From NCBI GenBank assembly GCA_019075905.1, contig JAGXAM010000006.1, positions 62,001 through 126,000 of the forward strand: DNA of 64,000 nucleotides, given 5' to 3'. How positions within the stretch are numbered: the first letter of the stretch is position 1; each line of letters starts with the position of its first letter. The position numbers and the translations under genes were made by a program. Positions 31,247 to 40,898 of this stretch are shown here, one piece after another. Source of the stretch: Hyphomicrobiales bacterium (GTDB lineage: Bacteria > Pseudomonadota > Alphaproteobacteria > Rhizobiales > Beijerinckiaceae). Below the pieces are notes generated by a model. The model saw only the letters and a program-made list of their open reading frames with translations. It was not told the DNA's origin and did not search any database.

Positions 31247-31759
31247 TCAGAGGCGGAAGCGGATTTGATCGGTCCAGAAACGCTCCAGACGGCTCAGCGC
31301 CACATTCATGCGGGCGAAATCATCGCCGGAAATGCCGCCGATTTGCTCGACCGTGGTGACGTGCTTTTCGTACAGCGCGGACACGATGCTCATCACTTCC
31401 TTGCCCTTGGGCGTCAGGCTGATACGCACCGAGCGGCGGTCAACCCGCGAACGGGCATGGTGCAGATAGCCCATCTCGACCAGTTTCTTGACATTGTAGG
31501 AAACGTTGGAACCGAGATAATAACCGCGGGTGCGCAATTCGCCGGCGGTCAGCTCGCTGTCACCGATATTGTAGAGCAACAGCGCCTGCACGGAATTGAC
31601 ATCGGTGCGGTTGCGGCGATCAAATTCATCCTTGATGACATCAAGCAGACGGCGATGCAGCCGCTCCACCAAAGTCAGTGATTCATGATAAACCGGACGC
31701 AATTCATTGAAGCGTTCGCTACGGGCGATGGCAACTTCATTTTTGGCAGCGTTGTTCAT
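31247..31759 (-). CDS. ldtR: LdtR, MarR-family regulator of cell-wall genes
   Basis: A 170-residue winged-helix protein of the MarR family. The helix-turn-helix runs through SELTAGELRTRGYYLGSNVSYNVKKL, and the wing is in SRVDRRSVRISLTPKGKEV. The GYYLGSNVSYN wording is typical of LdtR, which in Rhizobiales controls L,D-transpeptidase expression and stress tolerance, and can be modulated by small benzoic-acid-type ligands in Liberibacter. Such a transpeptidase gene lies directly downstream. The upstream gap is AT-rich and carries repeated TGAATC elements, which could serve self-regulation. Confidence 0.88.
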   Translation of the reverse strand: MNNAAKNEVAIARSERFNELRPVYHESLTLVERLHRRLLDVIKDEFDRRNRTDVNSVQALLLYNIGDSELTAGELRTRGYYLGSNVSYNVKKLVEMGYLHHARSRVDRRSVRISLTPKGKEVMSIVSALYEKHVTTVEQIGGISGDDFARMNVALSRLERFWTDQIRFRL

Positions 31760-31847
31760 ACTACACCTTGCTTGTTGTTGGCGCGGCGCCCGGTTTCAAG
31801 GAGCGTTCGTGCCTCTCGTCTGATGAGATGAACTTACACGACACCCC

Positions 31848-31936
31848 TGAATCCCGACTTAAATAACAGAATGAATCGATGATTTACACTTTTGGGTGAA
31901 TCAAAAATGAAATAAAACATGGGTTTACAATGAATC
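31848..31936 (-). promoter_or_regulatory. Cluster of four TGAATC elements upstream of ldtR
   Basis: TGAATC occurs on the plus strand at 31848, 31872, 31897 and 31931, all in one orientation and with spacings of 24, 25 and 34 bases. The stretch is AT-rich. One more copy, in the opposite orientation, lies upstream of the L,D-transpeptidase start (31069-31074), and one lies 45 bases upstream of the MFS gene. A binding site for LdtR is an inference from position only. Confidence 0.4.
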
Positions 31937-31992
31937 CGCCTTAACCATCACAAGGCCTGCCCCACCATCCGGCAAAGCCCGGCACGCGACCC

Positions 31993-32439
31993 TCAGCGTC
32001 CGGCACGCTCGCGGGTCGCCAGGTAGGTGAGGCCGATATAGGCAAGAAGCAGCAAGATATCAGCCAGTCGCAGCACGCCGGCATTGAGCGGCCCGCTGGC
32101 ATAGGCAAGGCCGGTGAGGATTTGCGCCGTGCACAGGCAAACCCACAAAACCCCGCCCCAGGCGGCCGGCAGCCACAATCCGGTCGCGGCAATAAGGTCG
32201 AGCACCGCGAAAATCACCAGACCGGCGGCCTTGGCGAATCCCGGCGCGGCCAGCGGCGCCGGCCGGTGCATCAACAAGACCTGCCACAGCAACAGCCCCT
32301 GCACCATCCACAGCACGGCCATCGCCCGCAGGAAGGTGATCAGCCATTGGTTCCAGCGCCCGGGCTGGTGTCGTCGTGGCGCCGCCTGCTCGGCGACGCT
32401 CAGCGGCGGCAGCGGCTTCGATGTCTGCTGGTCGCTCAT
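31993..32439 (-). CDS. Small integral membrane protein, DUF6163-like
   Basis: A 148-residue protein with a polar N-terminus of about 30 residues and four hydrophobic segments (near 34-54, 66-85, 90-110 and 118-138). The third contains GLWLPAAWGGVLWV. It resembles DUF6163 proteins, small membrane proteins of unknown function found in Rhizobiales, but that match is from memory. Its ATG overlaps the stop of the HIBCH-like gene upstream by four bases, so the two form an operon. ldtR follows 233 bases further on the same strand. Confidence 0.6.
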   Translation of the reverse strand: MSDQQTSKPLPPLSVAEQAAPRRHQPGRWNQWLITFLRAMAVLWMVQGLLLWQVLLMHRPAPLAAPGFAKAAGLVIFAVLDLIAATGLWLPAAWGGVLWVCLCTAQILTGLAYASGPLNAGVLRLADILLLLAYIGLTYLATRERAGR

Positions 32440-33485
32440 GACCGCGCCCGCGCCATGGAGTCACCCGGCTGCCAGGGCGCCGCAAACCACGCCTCGATTC
32501 GCGCCGGGTCGACGGCTTCGATCGAATCCGGCACCCAGCGCGGGGCCTTGTCCTTGTCGATGGTCATGGCCCGCGTGCCTTCATAAAAATCATGGTCCCG
32601 GCAAAGATGCGAGACGATGCAAAGCTCCATCGCCAGGGCCTGTTCGAGATCGAGCCCGCGACCGCGCTGCATCTGGCGCAAGGCGACGGCAAGGCTGGTC
32701 GGCGAATGGCGCCCTATGGCCGCAAGATCGCCAGCAGCCCGGGCATCGCCCGGTGCGAGCGCCGCCAGCCGGGCGATGATCCCGGCAAGGCTCGTGCCCT
32801 GATAGGCATGATCGAGCCCGGGCGATAATGTCGAATGCGCTGACTTGTCGCCCTTTGGCAGCAGCTGGGCGATGCTTGCGCCGGCCGCCAGCCCGTCCAG
32901 CAGCGCCGCCATCTCATGGCTGGCCCGCCGGTGCGTCGCAAGCCCCAGCGCATGCGCCTCGTCCGCGCCGACCCGTGCCCCGGTCAAGGCCAGCCGCATG
33001 CCGCTGGCTCCCGGCAATTTTGGCAGAAAATGACTGGCGCCAATATCCGGGAAAAAACCGATGCCGACTTCCGGCATGGCAAATTGCCAGCCATCGCCGG
33101 CCACCACATGCGAGCCATGCAAGGCGACGCCGACGCCCCCGCCCATCACCAGCCCGTCGACCAGCGCCACATAGGGCTTGGAGAGGCGGCTGATGCGCAG
33201 GTTGAGCGCATATTCATCGCGCCAGAACGCCATTTGCGCGTCGTGGTTCCCTGCCCGCCCGAGATCATAAAGATGGCGAATATCCCCGCCGGCGCTGAAA
33301 GCTCGCCCCGGCACCGCCGAAACGGCAATGGCGCTTATCGCCGGATCATGCTCCCAGTCATCGAGCGCGGCATCAATGGCGAGAACCATGGCATGGCTGA
33401 TCGCATTCAGCGCCTGCGGGCGCTGCAATTCGATATGGCCCAGCGCCCCGCGTCGCTGGCAGGTAAGATCCGTTGTCGGGGACAT
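32436..33485 (-). CDS. 3-hydroxyisobutyryl-CoA hydrolase-like crotonase
   Basis: A 349-residue crotonase-fold protein. The oxyanion segment FSAGGDIRHLYDLG and the MGGGVGVALHGSHVVAG block are present. FAMPEVGIGFFPDIGASHFLPKLPG holds the Glu and Asp used by HIBCH, and the long C-terminal part with HSPTSLAVALRQMQRG and CRDHDFYEGTRAM is typical of that subfamily. It would release 3-hydroxyisobutyrate from its CoA ester in valine breakdown. A GTG four codons upstream is an alternative start. It heads a two-gene operon with the DUF6163-like protein, and other valine genes are absent here. Confidence 0.85.
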   Translation of the reverse strand: MSPTTDLTCQRRGALGHIELQRPQALNAISHAMVLAIDAALDDWEHDPAISAIAVSAVPGRAFSAGGDIRHLYDLGRAGNHDAQMAFWRDEYALNLRISRLSKPYVALVDGLVMGGGVGVALHGSHVVAGDGWQFAMPEVGIGFFPDIGASHFLPKLPGASGMRLALTGARVGADEAHALGLATHRRASHEMAALLDGLAAGASIAQLLPKGDKSAHSTLSPGLDHAYQGTSLAGIIARLAALAPGDARAAGDLAAIGRHSPTSLAVALRQMQRGRGLDLEQALAMELCIVSHLCRDHDFYEGTRAMTIDKDKAPRWVPDSIEAVDPARIEAWFAAPWQPGDSMARARS

Positions 33486-33643
33486 GGCATTGGCCACACT
33501 TGCCTCATGACGCTGTTAGCCCGTGCTGCATGCCGTTTTCAGGCGTCAAGGTCAATCGCGCTCATGTGCCCTGCATGCGCTTGCCTTGTTGTCGGCCAAA
33601 ATTCGCTTTAATTGAGTGATCGATAGTTCGAAAAGAGGTAACC

Positions 33644-34894
33644 GTGCGCGGCATATACGTCCTGGCCTTGATCCTGCTCGTGCTCGTTGCCGTGCTGGTA
33701 AGTTACCCTGCCCGTGTCGCCGGCATTGCGCCGGGCCTCGGCGCTGTCGGTGCAAGATTGCGGGCCGATTTGCCCCCGGGCCTCGCGGCGCACCTGCCAG
33801 CCGCGAACGCGGCCGAAGCCAGGGCGCAGCCAGCCCGCAAGGGCATGCCGCCGGTTGTCGTCCTCACTACCAAGGTTGTGAAAGGCCCGCTCGCCCGGGT
33901 GGAGACCACCATCGGCACGGTGCAGCCCATCGCCTCGGTCGCGCTGCGCACGCGCCTCGATGCCCAGGTCGATCAGGTGCTGGTCAAGGACGGCGCCGAA
34001 GTCAAGCAAGGCGCGCTGGTCTTCAAGCTCGATGCCCGCCAGCTCGACGCCCAGATCGCCCAGGCGCAAGCGACCCTGACCCGCGACGATGCCCAGATCG
34101 CCCAGGCAGAGACCGATCTCAAACGCGCCAGCGACCTTCTCGCCCGCAATGCCGGCGCCAAGGCGACAGTTGATACCGCACGCACCAATCTCGCCAGCCT
34201 CAAGGCCACCAAAGCCGCCGATCAGGCCGTGCTCGCCAATCTCGGCGTCCAGAAAACCTGGACCAGCATCACCTCGCCGATCACCGGGCGCATCGGCGTC
34301 GTCGGCGTCAAGGCCGGCAACATCATTCGCGCCAGCGACAGCGGCCCAACCGGCACCCTCGCCACCATCAACCAGATGTCGCCGATCTATGTCGCCTTTT
34401 CGCTGCCGCAGGACCTGCTCGACGCCCTGCGCACGGCCGAGCACAGCGACCAGAGCTTTGTCGTCGCCACCCCGCAGGGCTCAAAGCTCGGCGAGCGCGG
34501 CAAGATCGCCGAAATCGACAATGCCATTGACAGTGCCACCGGCACCATCACCGCCCATGCCATTTTCACCAATGCCCATGAGCAGCTTTGGCCCGGCCAA
34601 TTATGCAATGTCGCGGTGACGCTCGACACTGCCCCCGCCGCCATCACCCTGGCCCGCCAGGCGGTGCAGAACGGCCAGAACGGCAATTTCGTGTTTCTTG
34701 TCAAAGACAATGTCGCGACCATGCGCCCCGTCAAGGTCGCACGCACTCAAGGCAATCTCGCGGTGATTTCCTCGGGCCTCGAAGGCGGCGAGACCGTCGT
34801 GCTCGATGGCGCAGACCGGCTCGTCAACGGCTCACGGGTGATTGTCCACAAACCCGCCGCCCCGCAGGCTTCCAGCGCCAGACAGGCTGATTGA
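33644..34894 (+). CDS. RND efflux pump periplasmic adaptor subunit
   Basis: A 416-residue membrane fusion protein of the HlyD/MdtA family. A hydrophobic anchor covers residues 4-22. A barrel-sandwich (lipoyl) half has TVQPIASVALRTRLDAQVDQ and VKQGALVFKLD. The coiled-coil hairpin is seen in the Ala/Gln-rich QLDAQIAQAQATLTRDDAQI stretch. The second lipoyl half has WTSITSPITGRIG. Translation starts at GTG behind an AGAGG ribosome site. The permease gene follows with a short overlap region. There is no TolC-like gene or local regulator, so the outer membrane partner must come from elsewhere. Confidence 0.9.
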   Translation: MRGIYVLALILLVLVAVLVSYPARVAGIAPGLGAVGARLRADLPPGLAAHLPAANAAEARAQPARKGMPPVVVLTTKVVKGPLARVETTIGTVQPIASVALRTRLDAQVDQVLVKDGAEVKQGALVFKLDARQLDAQIAQAQATLTRDDAQIAQAETDLKRASDLLARNAGAKATVDTARTNLASLKATKAADQAVLANLGVQKTWTSITSPITGRIGVVGVKAGNIIRASDSGPTGTLATINQMSPIYVAFSLPQDLLDALRTAEHSDQSFVVATPQGSKLGERGKIAEIDNAIDSATGTITAHAIFTNAHEQLWPGQLCNVAVTLDTAPAAITLARQAVQNGQNGNFVFLVKDNVATMRPVKVARTQGNLAVISSGLEGGETVVLDGADRLVNGSRVIVHKPAAPQASSARQAD

Positions 34895-34896
34895 CC

Positions 34897-37800
34897 ATGA
34901 GGCTTCCGGAGCTTTGCATTCGCCGCCCCGTGATGACGACCCTGCTGATGCTGTCGTTCATCGCCTTCGGCTTGATCGGCTACCGGCAATTGCCGGTCTC
35001 GGCCCTGCCGCAGGTCGATTTTCCGACGATCCAGATCGAGGCCAATCTCAACGGCGCCAGCCCGGAAACCATGGCCTCGGCTGTTGCGGCGCCCATCGAG
35101 CGGCAATTGTCGACCGTGTCCGGCATTTCTGCCATGACCTCGTCGTCAAGCCGCGGCTCGACCACCATCACCGTGCAATTCGCCCTGAACCGCAACATTG
35201 ACGGCGCCTCGCTCGATGTCGCGGCGGCGCTGTCGGCGGTGCAGAAGAACCTGCCCCCGGCCATGACCACCGCCCCCTCGTTCCGCAAGGTCAATCCCGC
35301 CGATTTCCCGGTGCTGTTGCTGGCGCTTTCCTCCGATACCCTGCCGCTCTCCAAGGTCGATGATTATGGCGAGCAGGTTTTCGCCCAGCAGATATCGCAG
35401 CTTGATGGCGTCGCCCAGGTGCTGATCTTCGGCCAGCAGAAATATGCCGTGCGCGTCGATGTCAATCCTGACAAGGCGGCAGCGCGCGGCCTGACCCTCG
35501 CCGATGTCGGCAATGCCGTTGCCGCCGCCAATTCCTCGACCCCGGTCGGCACCCAATACGGCCAGCATCAGAACATCACCCTCGATGCCAGCGGCCAGAT
35601 GCAAAAGGCCAGCGATTTCCGCCATGTCGTCGTTGCCTTCCGCAATGGCGCGCCGGTCATGCTCGACCAGATCGCCCATCTGAAGGATTCCGTCACCGAC
35701 ACGCAGACGGCGGCATGGTTCAATTCCCGGCGCGCCGTCATCCTGGCGATCTTCCGCCAGTCTGACGCCAATACCGTCAAGGTGGTGGACCAGATCCGCG
35801 CGCGCCTGCCCCATTACAATGCGCAAATTCCCCCCAGCGTGCACGCCGACGTGCTGAACGACCGCTCGGTCTCGATTCGCGATTCCATCGCCGATGTGCA
35901 GGACACGCTGGCGCTTTCGGTGGCGCTGGTGGTGCTGGTGATTTTCTTCTTCCTGAAAAGCGTGCCGGCCACCCTCATTCCGGCTTTGGCCCTGCCGGTG
36001 TCGCTGATCGGCACCTTTGGCTTCATGTTCGCCTTCGGCTATTCCATCGACAATATCTCGCTGCTGGCGATCACGCTGTCGGTCGGCTTTGTCGTCGATG
36101 ACGCCATTGTCATGCTGGAGAACATCGTTCGCCACGTCGAAGAGGGCATGAAGCCCTTTGAGGCGGCGCTCAAGGGCGCCAGCGAAATCGCCTTCACCAT
36201 TCTGTCGATGACACTGTCGCTGGTCGCCGTGTTCATCCCGGTTCTGTTCATGGGCGATGTCGTCGGCCGGGTGTTCCGCGAATTTGCCGTAACCATCTCA
36301 GTCGCCATTCTGGTGTCCGGCTTCGTCTCGCTCACCCTGACGCCCATGCTGTGCGCGCGCCTTCTGCGCCCCATCAACCACGATGCCCGGCAAAATCTGT
36401 TCGCGCGCTTCAGTGATTATGTCGTCGATGGCGTGCAAAATGCCTATCGGCGCAGCCTTGATTTCGTGCTGCATGTGCGCCCGCTGATCCTGCTGCTGAC
36501 CTTTGTGACCATCGGCGCGTCCCTGTGGGCCTATTACGTCATTCCCAAGGGCTTTTTCCCGATTGAGGATACCGGCTTCCTGCTGGCTGCCACCGAAGCC
36601 TCGCCCGATACCTCGCTCGCGGCCATGGCCAAACGCCAGACGGAACTCTCGGCCATCGTGCGCAAGGACCCGGCGGTGGATTACGCCGTTTCGGCCATTG
36701 GCGGCATTACCAGCACCAATCAGGGCCGCATGTTTGTCGCCCTCAAACCCAAGGGCGAGCGCCCGCCCCTGTTCACCATGGTCAGCCGCCTGCGCAAGGA
36801 AGCCTCCGCGGTGCCGGGCCTGTCGACAATTTTCATCCCGATCCAGAACCTCAACCTGCAGGGCGGGCGTCCGGCGCGCGCTGCCTATCAATATACCCTG
36901 CAATCGACCGATCTTGGCGCACTTTATCCTGATTCAAACCGCATGATGCTGGCCATGCGCAAGCTTCCTGGCCTGCGCGATGTCAACACTGACCTGCAAA
37001 TCCGCAATCCGGTCGCCAAAGTCATCATCGACCGGCAAAAGGCCGCCGCCCTCGGCGTCAATGCCGACCAGATTCGCGCCACGCTCAACAATGCCTATGG
37101 CTCGCGCGTGGTTTCGACCATCTACACCCAGGCCGCCGATTATGATGTGATCGTCGAGGCCGACAACAATTTCCAGAACCACATCAATGCTCTGGGGCGC
37201 CTTCAGGTCCGCAGCCAGAATGGCGCGCTGGTGCCGCTCAACCAGGTGTCGCGCATCGTGCGCCAGGTTGGGCCGCTGTCGGTCAACCGCCAGTCACAGC
37301 AGCCCGCCGTCACCCTCTCCTTCAACCTCGCCCCCGGCGTGTCGATCGGGGATGCCATCAACGAGATCCATACTGCCGAGCACAAGCTCAACCTGCCGGC
37401 CTCGGTCACCACCAGCTTTTCCGGCACGGCGCAATTGTTCCAGAAATCATTGCAGGGCCAGGGCATTCTGCTGCTGGCGGCAGTGCTGACGATTTATATC
37501 GTGCTCGGCGTGCTTTACGAGAGTTTCATCCACCCCGTCACCATTCTCTCCGGCCTGCCCTCGGCTGGCCTTGGCGCGCTGATCGCGCTGGCGCTCGGCG
37601 GGCGCGAACTCACCGTCATCGCCATCATCGGCATTCTCATGCTGGTGGGCATCGTCAAGAAAAACGCCATTATGATGATTGATTTTGCCATTGAGCGGCG
37701 CTTGCAGGGCGCAGACGCCCTGACGGCGATCCGTGAGGCGGCGGTGATCCGCTTCCGCCCGATCATGATGACGACGCTCTGCGCCATGCTCGGCACCCTG

Positions 37801-38019
37801 CCCATCGCCCTTGGCACCGGCGCCGGATCAGAACTGCGCCAGCCGCTCGGCATTGCCGTGGTCGGCGGCCTGTTTGTCTCGCAAATCCTGACACTCTACA
37901 TCACGCCGGTGATCTACTTCTATCTCGACAAGATCGATTCGCGGCTGGCTGGCCGGCGCACCAAGCGCCCGCTGGCAACCGCCGGGACAGAGGCCACCCT
38001 GCCCAAGGCCGCCGAATGA
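34897..38019 (+). CDS. RND multidrug efflux permease, MdtB/MdtC-like
   Basis: A 1040-residue inner membrane pump with the full HAE1-type RND layout: helix 1 near the N-terminus, a large periplasmic loop (about 35-335), six helices, a second loop (about 560-860) and the last helices. SIDNISLLAITLSVGFVVDD contains the proton-relay Asp pair in helix 4. The C-terminal GIVKKNAIMMIDFAIE is a family signature. It exports drugs or other hydrophobic molecules in exchange for protons. MdtB/C-like is suggested by the start RRPVMTTLLML and the paired MdtA-like adaptor. ATG at 34897 is used; substrates cannot be predicted. Confidence 0.92.
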   Translation: MRLPELCIRRPVMTTLLMLSFIAFGLIGYRQLPVSALPQVDFPTIQIEANLNGASPETMASAVAAPIERQLSTVSGISAMTSSSSRGSTTITVQFALNRNIDGASLDVAAALSAVQKNLPPAMTTAPSFRKVNPADFPVLLLALSSDTLPLSKVDDYGEQVFAQQISQLDGVAQVLIFGQQKYAVRVDVNPDKAAARGLTLADVGNAVAAANSSTPVGTQYGQHQNITLDASGQMQKASDFRHVVVAFRNGAPVMLDQIAHLKDSVTDTQTAAWFNSRRAVILAIFRQSDANTVKVVDQIRARLPHYNAQIPPSVHADVLNDRSVSIRDSIADVQDTLALSVALVVLVIFFFLKSVPATLIPALALPVSLIGTFGFMFAFGYSIDNISLLAITLSVGFVVDDAIVMLENIVRHVEEGMKPFEAALKGASEIAFTILSMTLSLVAVFIPVLFMGDVVGRVFREFAVTISVAILVSGFVSLTLTPMLCARLLRPINHDARQNLFARFSDYVVDGVQNAYRRSLDFVLHVRPLILLLTFVTIGASLWAYYVIPKGFFPIEDTGFLLAATEASPDTSLAAMAKRQTELSAIVRKDPAVDYAVSAIGGITSTNQGRMFVALKPKGERPPLFTMVSRLRKEASAVPGLSTIFIPIQNLNLQGGRPARAAYQYTLQSTDLGALYPDSNRMMLAMRKLPGLRDVNTDLQIRNPVAKVIIDRQKAAALGVNADQIRATLNNAYGSRVVSTIYTQAADYDVIVEADNNFQNHINALGRLQVRSQNGALVPLNQVSRIVRQVGPLSVNRQSQQPAVTLSFNLAPGVSIGDAINEIHTAEHKLNLPASVTTSFSGTAQLFQKSLQGQGILLLAAVLTIYIVLGVLYESFIHPVTILSGLPSAGLGALIALALGGRELTVIAIIGILMLVGIVKKNAIMMIDFAIERRLQGADALTAIREAAVIRFRPIMMTTLCAMLGTLPIALGTGAGSELRQPLGIAVVGGLFVSQILTLYITPVIYFYLDKIDSRLAGRRTKRPLATAGTEATLPKAAE

Positions 38020-38041
38020 AGCTGAGCGAGGTAACGCGCCG

Positions 38042-39334
38042 CTAGGTCTCGCGGGTGCCCCGCAGGCGCTTCCAGTAATCGAGCCGCTCCTTGATGTCGC
38101 GCTCGAAACCGCGCTCGACCGGTTCATAAAGCTCACGCCGCCCCATGGCTTCGGGCCAGTAATTCTGCCCCGAAAACGCTTCTTGCGTGTCGTGATCATA
38201 AATATAACCGGCGCCATAGCCCTCCTGGCGCATCAGGCCGGTGGGAGCATTGAGGATGGTTTTGGGCGGCACCAGCGAGCCATGTTCGCGCGCCAGTCCC
38301 TGCGCTGCCTTGAAGGCGACATAGGCGGCGTTGGATTTTGGCGCCGTCGCCAGATAAATCGTCGCCTGCGCCAGCGCCAGTTCACCCTCCGGCGCACCCA
38401 GAAACTCGAAAGCATCGCGCGCCGCAATGGCCATGCCGAGCGCCTGCGGATCAGCAAGGCCGATATCCTCGCTCGCCATCCGCACCAGACGGCGCAGGAC
38501 GAACATCGGGTCCTCCCCCGCCGCCAGCATGCGCGCCAGATAATACAAGGCCGCATCGGGATCAGAGCCGCGCACGCATTTGTGCAGGGCCGAAACCAGA
38601 TTGTAATGCTGGTCCTGCCCCTTGTCGTAAAGCGGGGCGCGGCGCTGCACCAGCTTGCCGAGGCCGGCAAGATCGAGCCTCGCCCCTTGCGGCACCAGCC
38701 GCCAGACATCTTCCGCAAGGCTGAGCAAGGCGCGGCCATCGCCATCGGCCATGGCGATCAGCCCGGCCCGCGCCGCGCCATCGAGCGGCAGCGCCTGCGC
38801 CATTTCGCCTTCCGCCCGCACCAGCAGGGCTTCGAGCGCAGCGGCATCCAGCGCCTGAAACACCAGCACTCGCGCCCGCGACAGCAAGGCGCTGTTCAGC
38901 TCAAACGAAGGGTTTTCGGTGGTCGCCCCCACCAGCGTGATGGTGCCATCTTCCATCACCGGCAGAAATGAATCCTGCTGGGCCTTGTTGAAACGGTGGA
39001 TTTCATCGACGAACAGCAGCGTGCCGCCCCCGGCGCGGCGGCGCTGGCGGGCTTCCTCAAACAGTTTTTTCAAATCGGCAACGCCGGTGAAAATCGCCGA
39101 AACCTGGATGAAATCCAGCCTCGTGCCCTGCGCCAGCAGGCGCGCCACCGTGGTTTTGCCGGTGCCGGGCGGGCCCCAGAAAATCAGCGAGCCGAAATGC
39201 CCGCTCGCCAGCAGGCGCAACAGCAAGCCATCCTCGCCCACCAGATGCCCCTGCCCGGCGACCTCCTGCAATTTCTGCGGTCGCAGCCGCTCTGCCAGTG
39301 GCGCGTCCGGCGCGGCATCGGCAAACAGGCTCAT
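38042..39334 (-). CDS. rarA: Replication-associated recombination protein RarA (MgsA)
   Basis: A 430-residue AAA+ ATPase of the clamp-loader family. Walker A is GPPGTGKTT, Walker B is LLFVDEIHRFNKAQQD and sensor 1 is VGATTENPSF. The C-terminal domain has RMASEDIGLADPQAL and GYKY-like AGYIYDHDT, both typical of MgsA/RarA. It acts at stalled replication forks. It begins seven bases after the Deg protease stop on the same strand. Its end converges with the RND permease. Confidence 0.94.
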   Translation of the reverse strand: MSLFADAAPDAPLAERLRPQKLQEVAGQGHLVGEDGLLLRLLASGHFGSLIFWGPPGTGKTTVARLLAQGTRLDFIQVSAIFTGVADLKKLFEEARQRRRAGGGTLLFVDEIHRFNKAQQDSFLPVMEDGTITLVGATTENPSFELNSALLSRARVLVFQALDAAALEALLVRAEGEMAQALPLDGAARAGLIAMADGDGRALLSLAEDVWRLVPQGARLDLAGLGKLVQRRAPLYDKGQDQHYNLVSALHKCVRGSDPDAALYYLARMLAAGEDPMFVLRRLVRMASEDIGLADPQALGMAIAARDAFEFLGAPEGELALAQATIYLATAPKSNAAYVAFKAAQGLAREHGSLVPPKTILNAPTGLMRQEGYGAGYIYDHDTQEAFSGQNYWPEAMGRRELYEPVERGFERDIKERLDYWKRLRGTRET

Positions 39335-39341
39335 CGCCGCC

Positions 39342-40751
39342 TCAGCCCCCGACGATGGATGTAAAGACCTGGCCGGCGCGGTCTATGGTCAGCTTCCAGT
39401 AGTGATGCGCCACAGATGTGAGCTTGGCGAGGCCGGCCGTGTCGGCAATCGGCACGCCATTGACGGCCATGATCACATCGCCCTTGCGCACATTATATTG
39501 CTGGGCAATCGAGCCCGGCGCTATCGAGCTGACGACCACGCCCTTGGTGACACCTTGCAGCGTCATATCCTCGATCACCGCCGGCGAGATATTTTCAACC
39601 GAGGCGCCGCGGAACGGCGAGGGCCCGGTCAGGGCCCGCATGTCGCGGGCGGGAATTTCCGGCGCGCCGCTCAGGCTGATTTGCGCCGTCGCGCTCTTGC
39701 CATCCCGCAGATAGGTCAATCTGGCCGTACCCCCCAGCGGCTGGATGCCGAAATGATAGCCAAAACTCTCGACATCATCGACATTTTTGCCATCAATCGC
39801 GGTAATCACATCGCCGCGCCGCAGCCCGGCCCTGGCGGCGGGCCCTCCGGCATAGAGACTGGCGACCAGCGCCCCCTCAGGCCGCGTCATGCCCAGCGAA
39901 TCGGCAATGTCCTGCGTCACATCCTGCAATGTCGCCCCCAGCCACGGCCGCCGCACCTCATGGCCACCATTGCGGGCAGCGGCAATCACCGCCTTGACCG
40001 TATCAATCGGGATCGCAAAGCCGATGCCGACGGAACTGCCGGTCTGGGTATAAATCGCCGAATTGATCCCCACGACATGCGCATGCATATCGACCAGCGC
40101 CCCGCCGGAATTGCCCGGATTGATCGCCGCATCGGTCTGGATGAAAAAGCCGTAATGCGAGACGCCGACCTGCGTGCGTGCCAGCGCCGAGACGATGCCC
40201 TGCGTCACCGTCTGGCCAACGCCGAAGGGATCACCGATGGCGAGCACGATGTCGCCCACTTGCAGATTGTCGGATTCCCCCAGCGTCGCGGTCGGGAACG
40301 GCCCCGGCCCCTTGATCTTCAGCACCGCCAGATCAGTGCGCTTGTCGCGCAGCACAATTTCCGCCGGATATTCGCGCTTGTCGGCCAGAGCCACCTTCAC
40401 TTGCGTCATGCCGGCAATGACATGGAAATTCGTGACCACCAGCCCGCTGGGATCGACGATCACCCCGGAGCCCAGCGATTGCTCGGTGCGCGCGCGTGTG
40501 CCCATGCCCGGGCCAAAAAACTTCCGGAAGATCGGATCATTGAAAAACGGGTTGTTCGGCACATTTTCGGTGCGCGAAGCAAAGACATTGACCACCGCCG
40601 GCAAGGCCTTTTTCACCACCGGGGCGAAGGACAGCATTTCTGCGCCCTGAGAGGTTGGCACCTGCCGCAAGGTCATATCGGCAAAGGCAGATGGAGCGGC
40701 GAGGCAGAGGGCGAGCATCAGCGGCAAGGGCAGCAAGCGCATCAAGGGCAT
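39342..40751 (-). CDS. Deg/HtrA-family periplasmic serine protease
   Basis: A 469-residue protein with a signal peptide ending near PSAFAD. The trypsin-like domain has the triad His in TNFHVIAG, Asp in KRTDLAVLKI and Ser in NPGNSGGALV. Two PDZ domains follow: one with AGLRRGDVITAIDG and one with YNVRKGDVIMAVNG. It degrades or refolds damaged envelope proteins. ATG at 40751 is chosen over an upstream TTG. DegQ, DegS and DegP types cannot be told apart with confidence; two PDZ domains exclude DegS. It shares an operon with rarA. Confidence 0.92.
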   Translation of the reverse strand: MPLMRLLPLPLMLALCLAAPSAFADMTLRQVPTSQGAEMLSFAPVVKKALPAVVNVFASRTENVPNNPFFNDPIFRKFFGPGMGTRARTEQSLGSGVIVDPSGLVVTNFHVIAGMTQVKVALADKREYPAEIVLRDKRTDLAVLKIKGPGPFPTATLGESDNLQVGDIVLAIGDPFGVGQTVTQGIVSALARTQVGVSHYGFFIQTDAAINPGNSGGALVDMHAHVVGINSAIYTQTGSSVGIGFAIPIDTVKAVIAAARNGGHEVRRPWLGATLQDVTQDIADSLGMTRPEGALVASLYAGGPAARAGLRRGDVITAIDGKNVDDVESFGYHFGIQPLGGTARLTYLRDGKSATAQISLSGAPEIPARDMRALTGPSPFRGASVENISPAVIEDMTLQGVTKGVVVSSIAPGSIAQQYNVRKGDVIMAVNGVPIADTAGLAKLTSVAHHYWKLTIDRAGQVFTSIVGG

Positions 40752-40898
40752 GATCTCCGCAAGTGACTTCAAAGGGCGGTGTCACCCGGCAATATGGCGT
40801 AATTGGGGATGGCGCCAGCACAATCTGCACGCGGCGCTTGCGCCCGGCCTTGCCCACGCCCTATCCTGCCGCATCGCGGGCGCAAGGGGTGGTCGATC

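Noticed and set aside
38919-40766. 615-codon plus-strand frame opposite rarA and the Deg protease
   Set aside because: Both genes beneath it have full motif sets; this frame is a by-product of high GC third positions.
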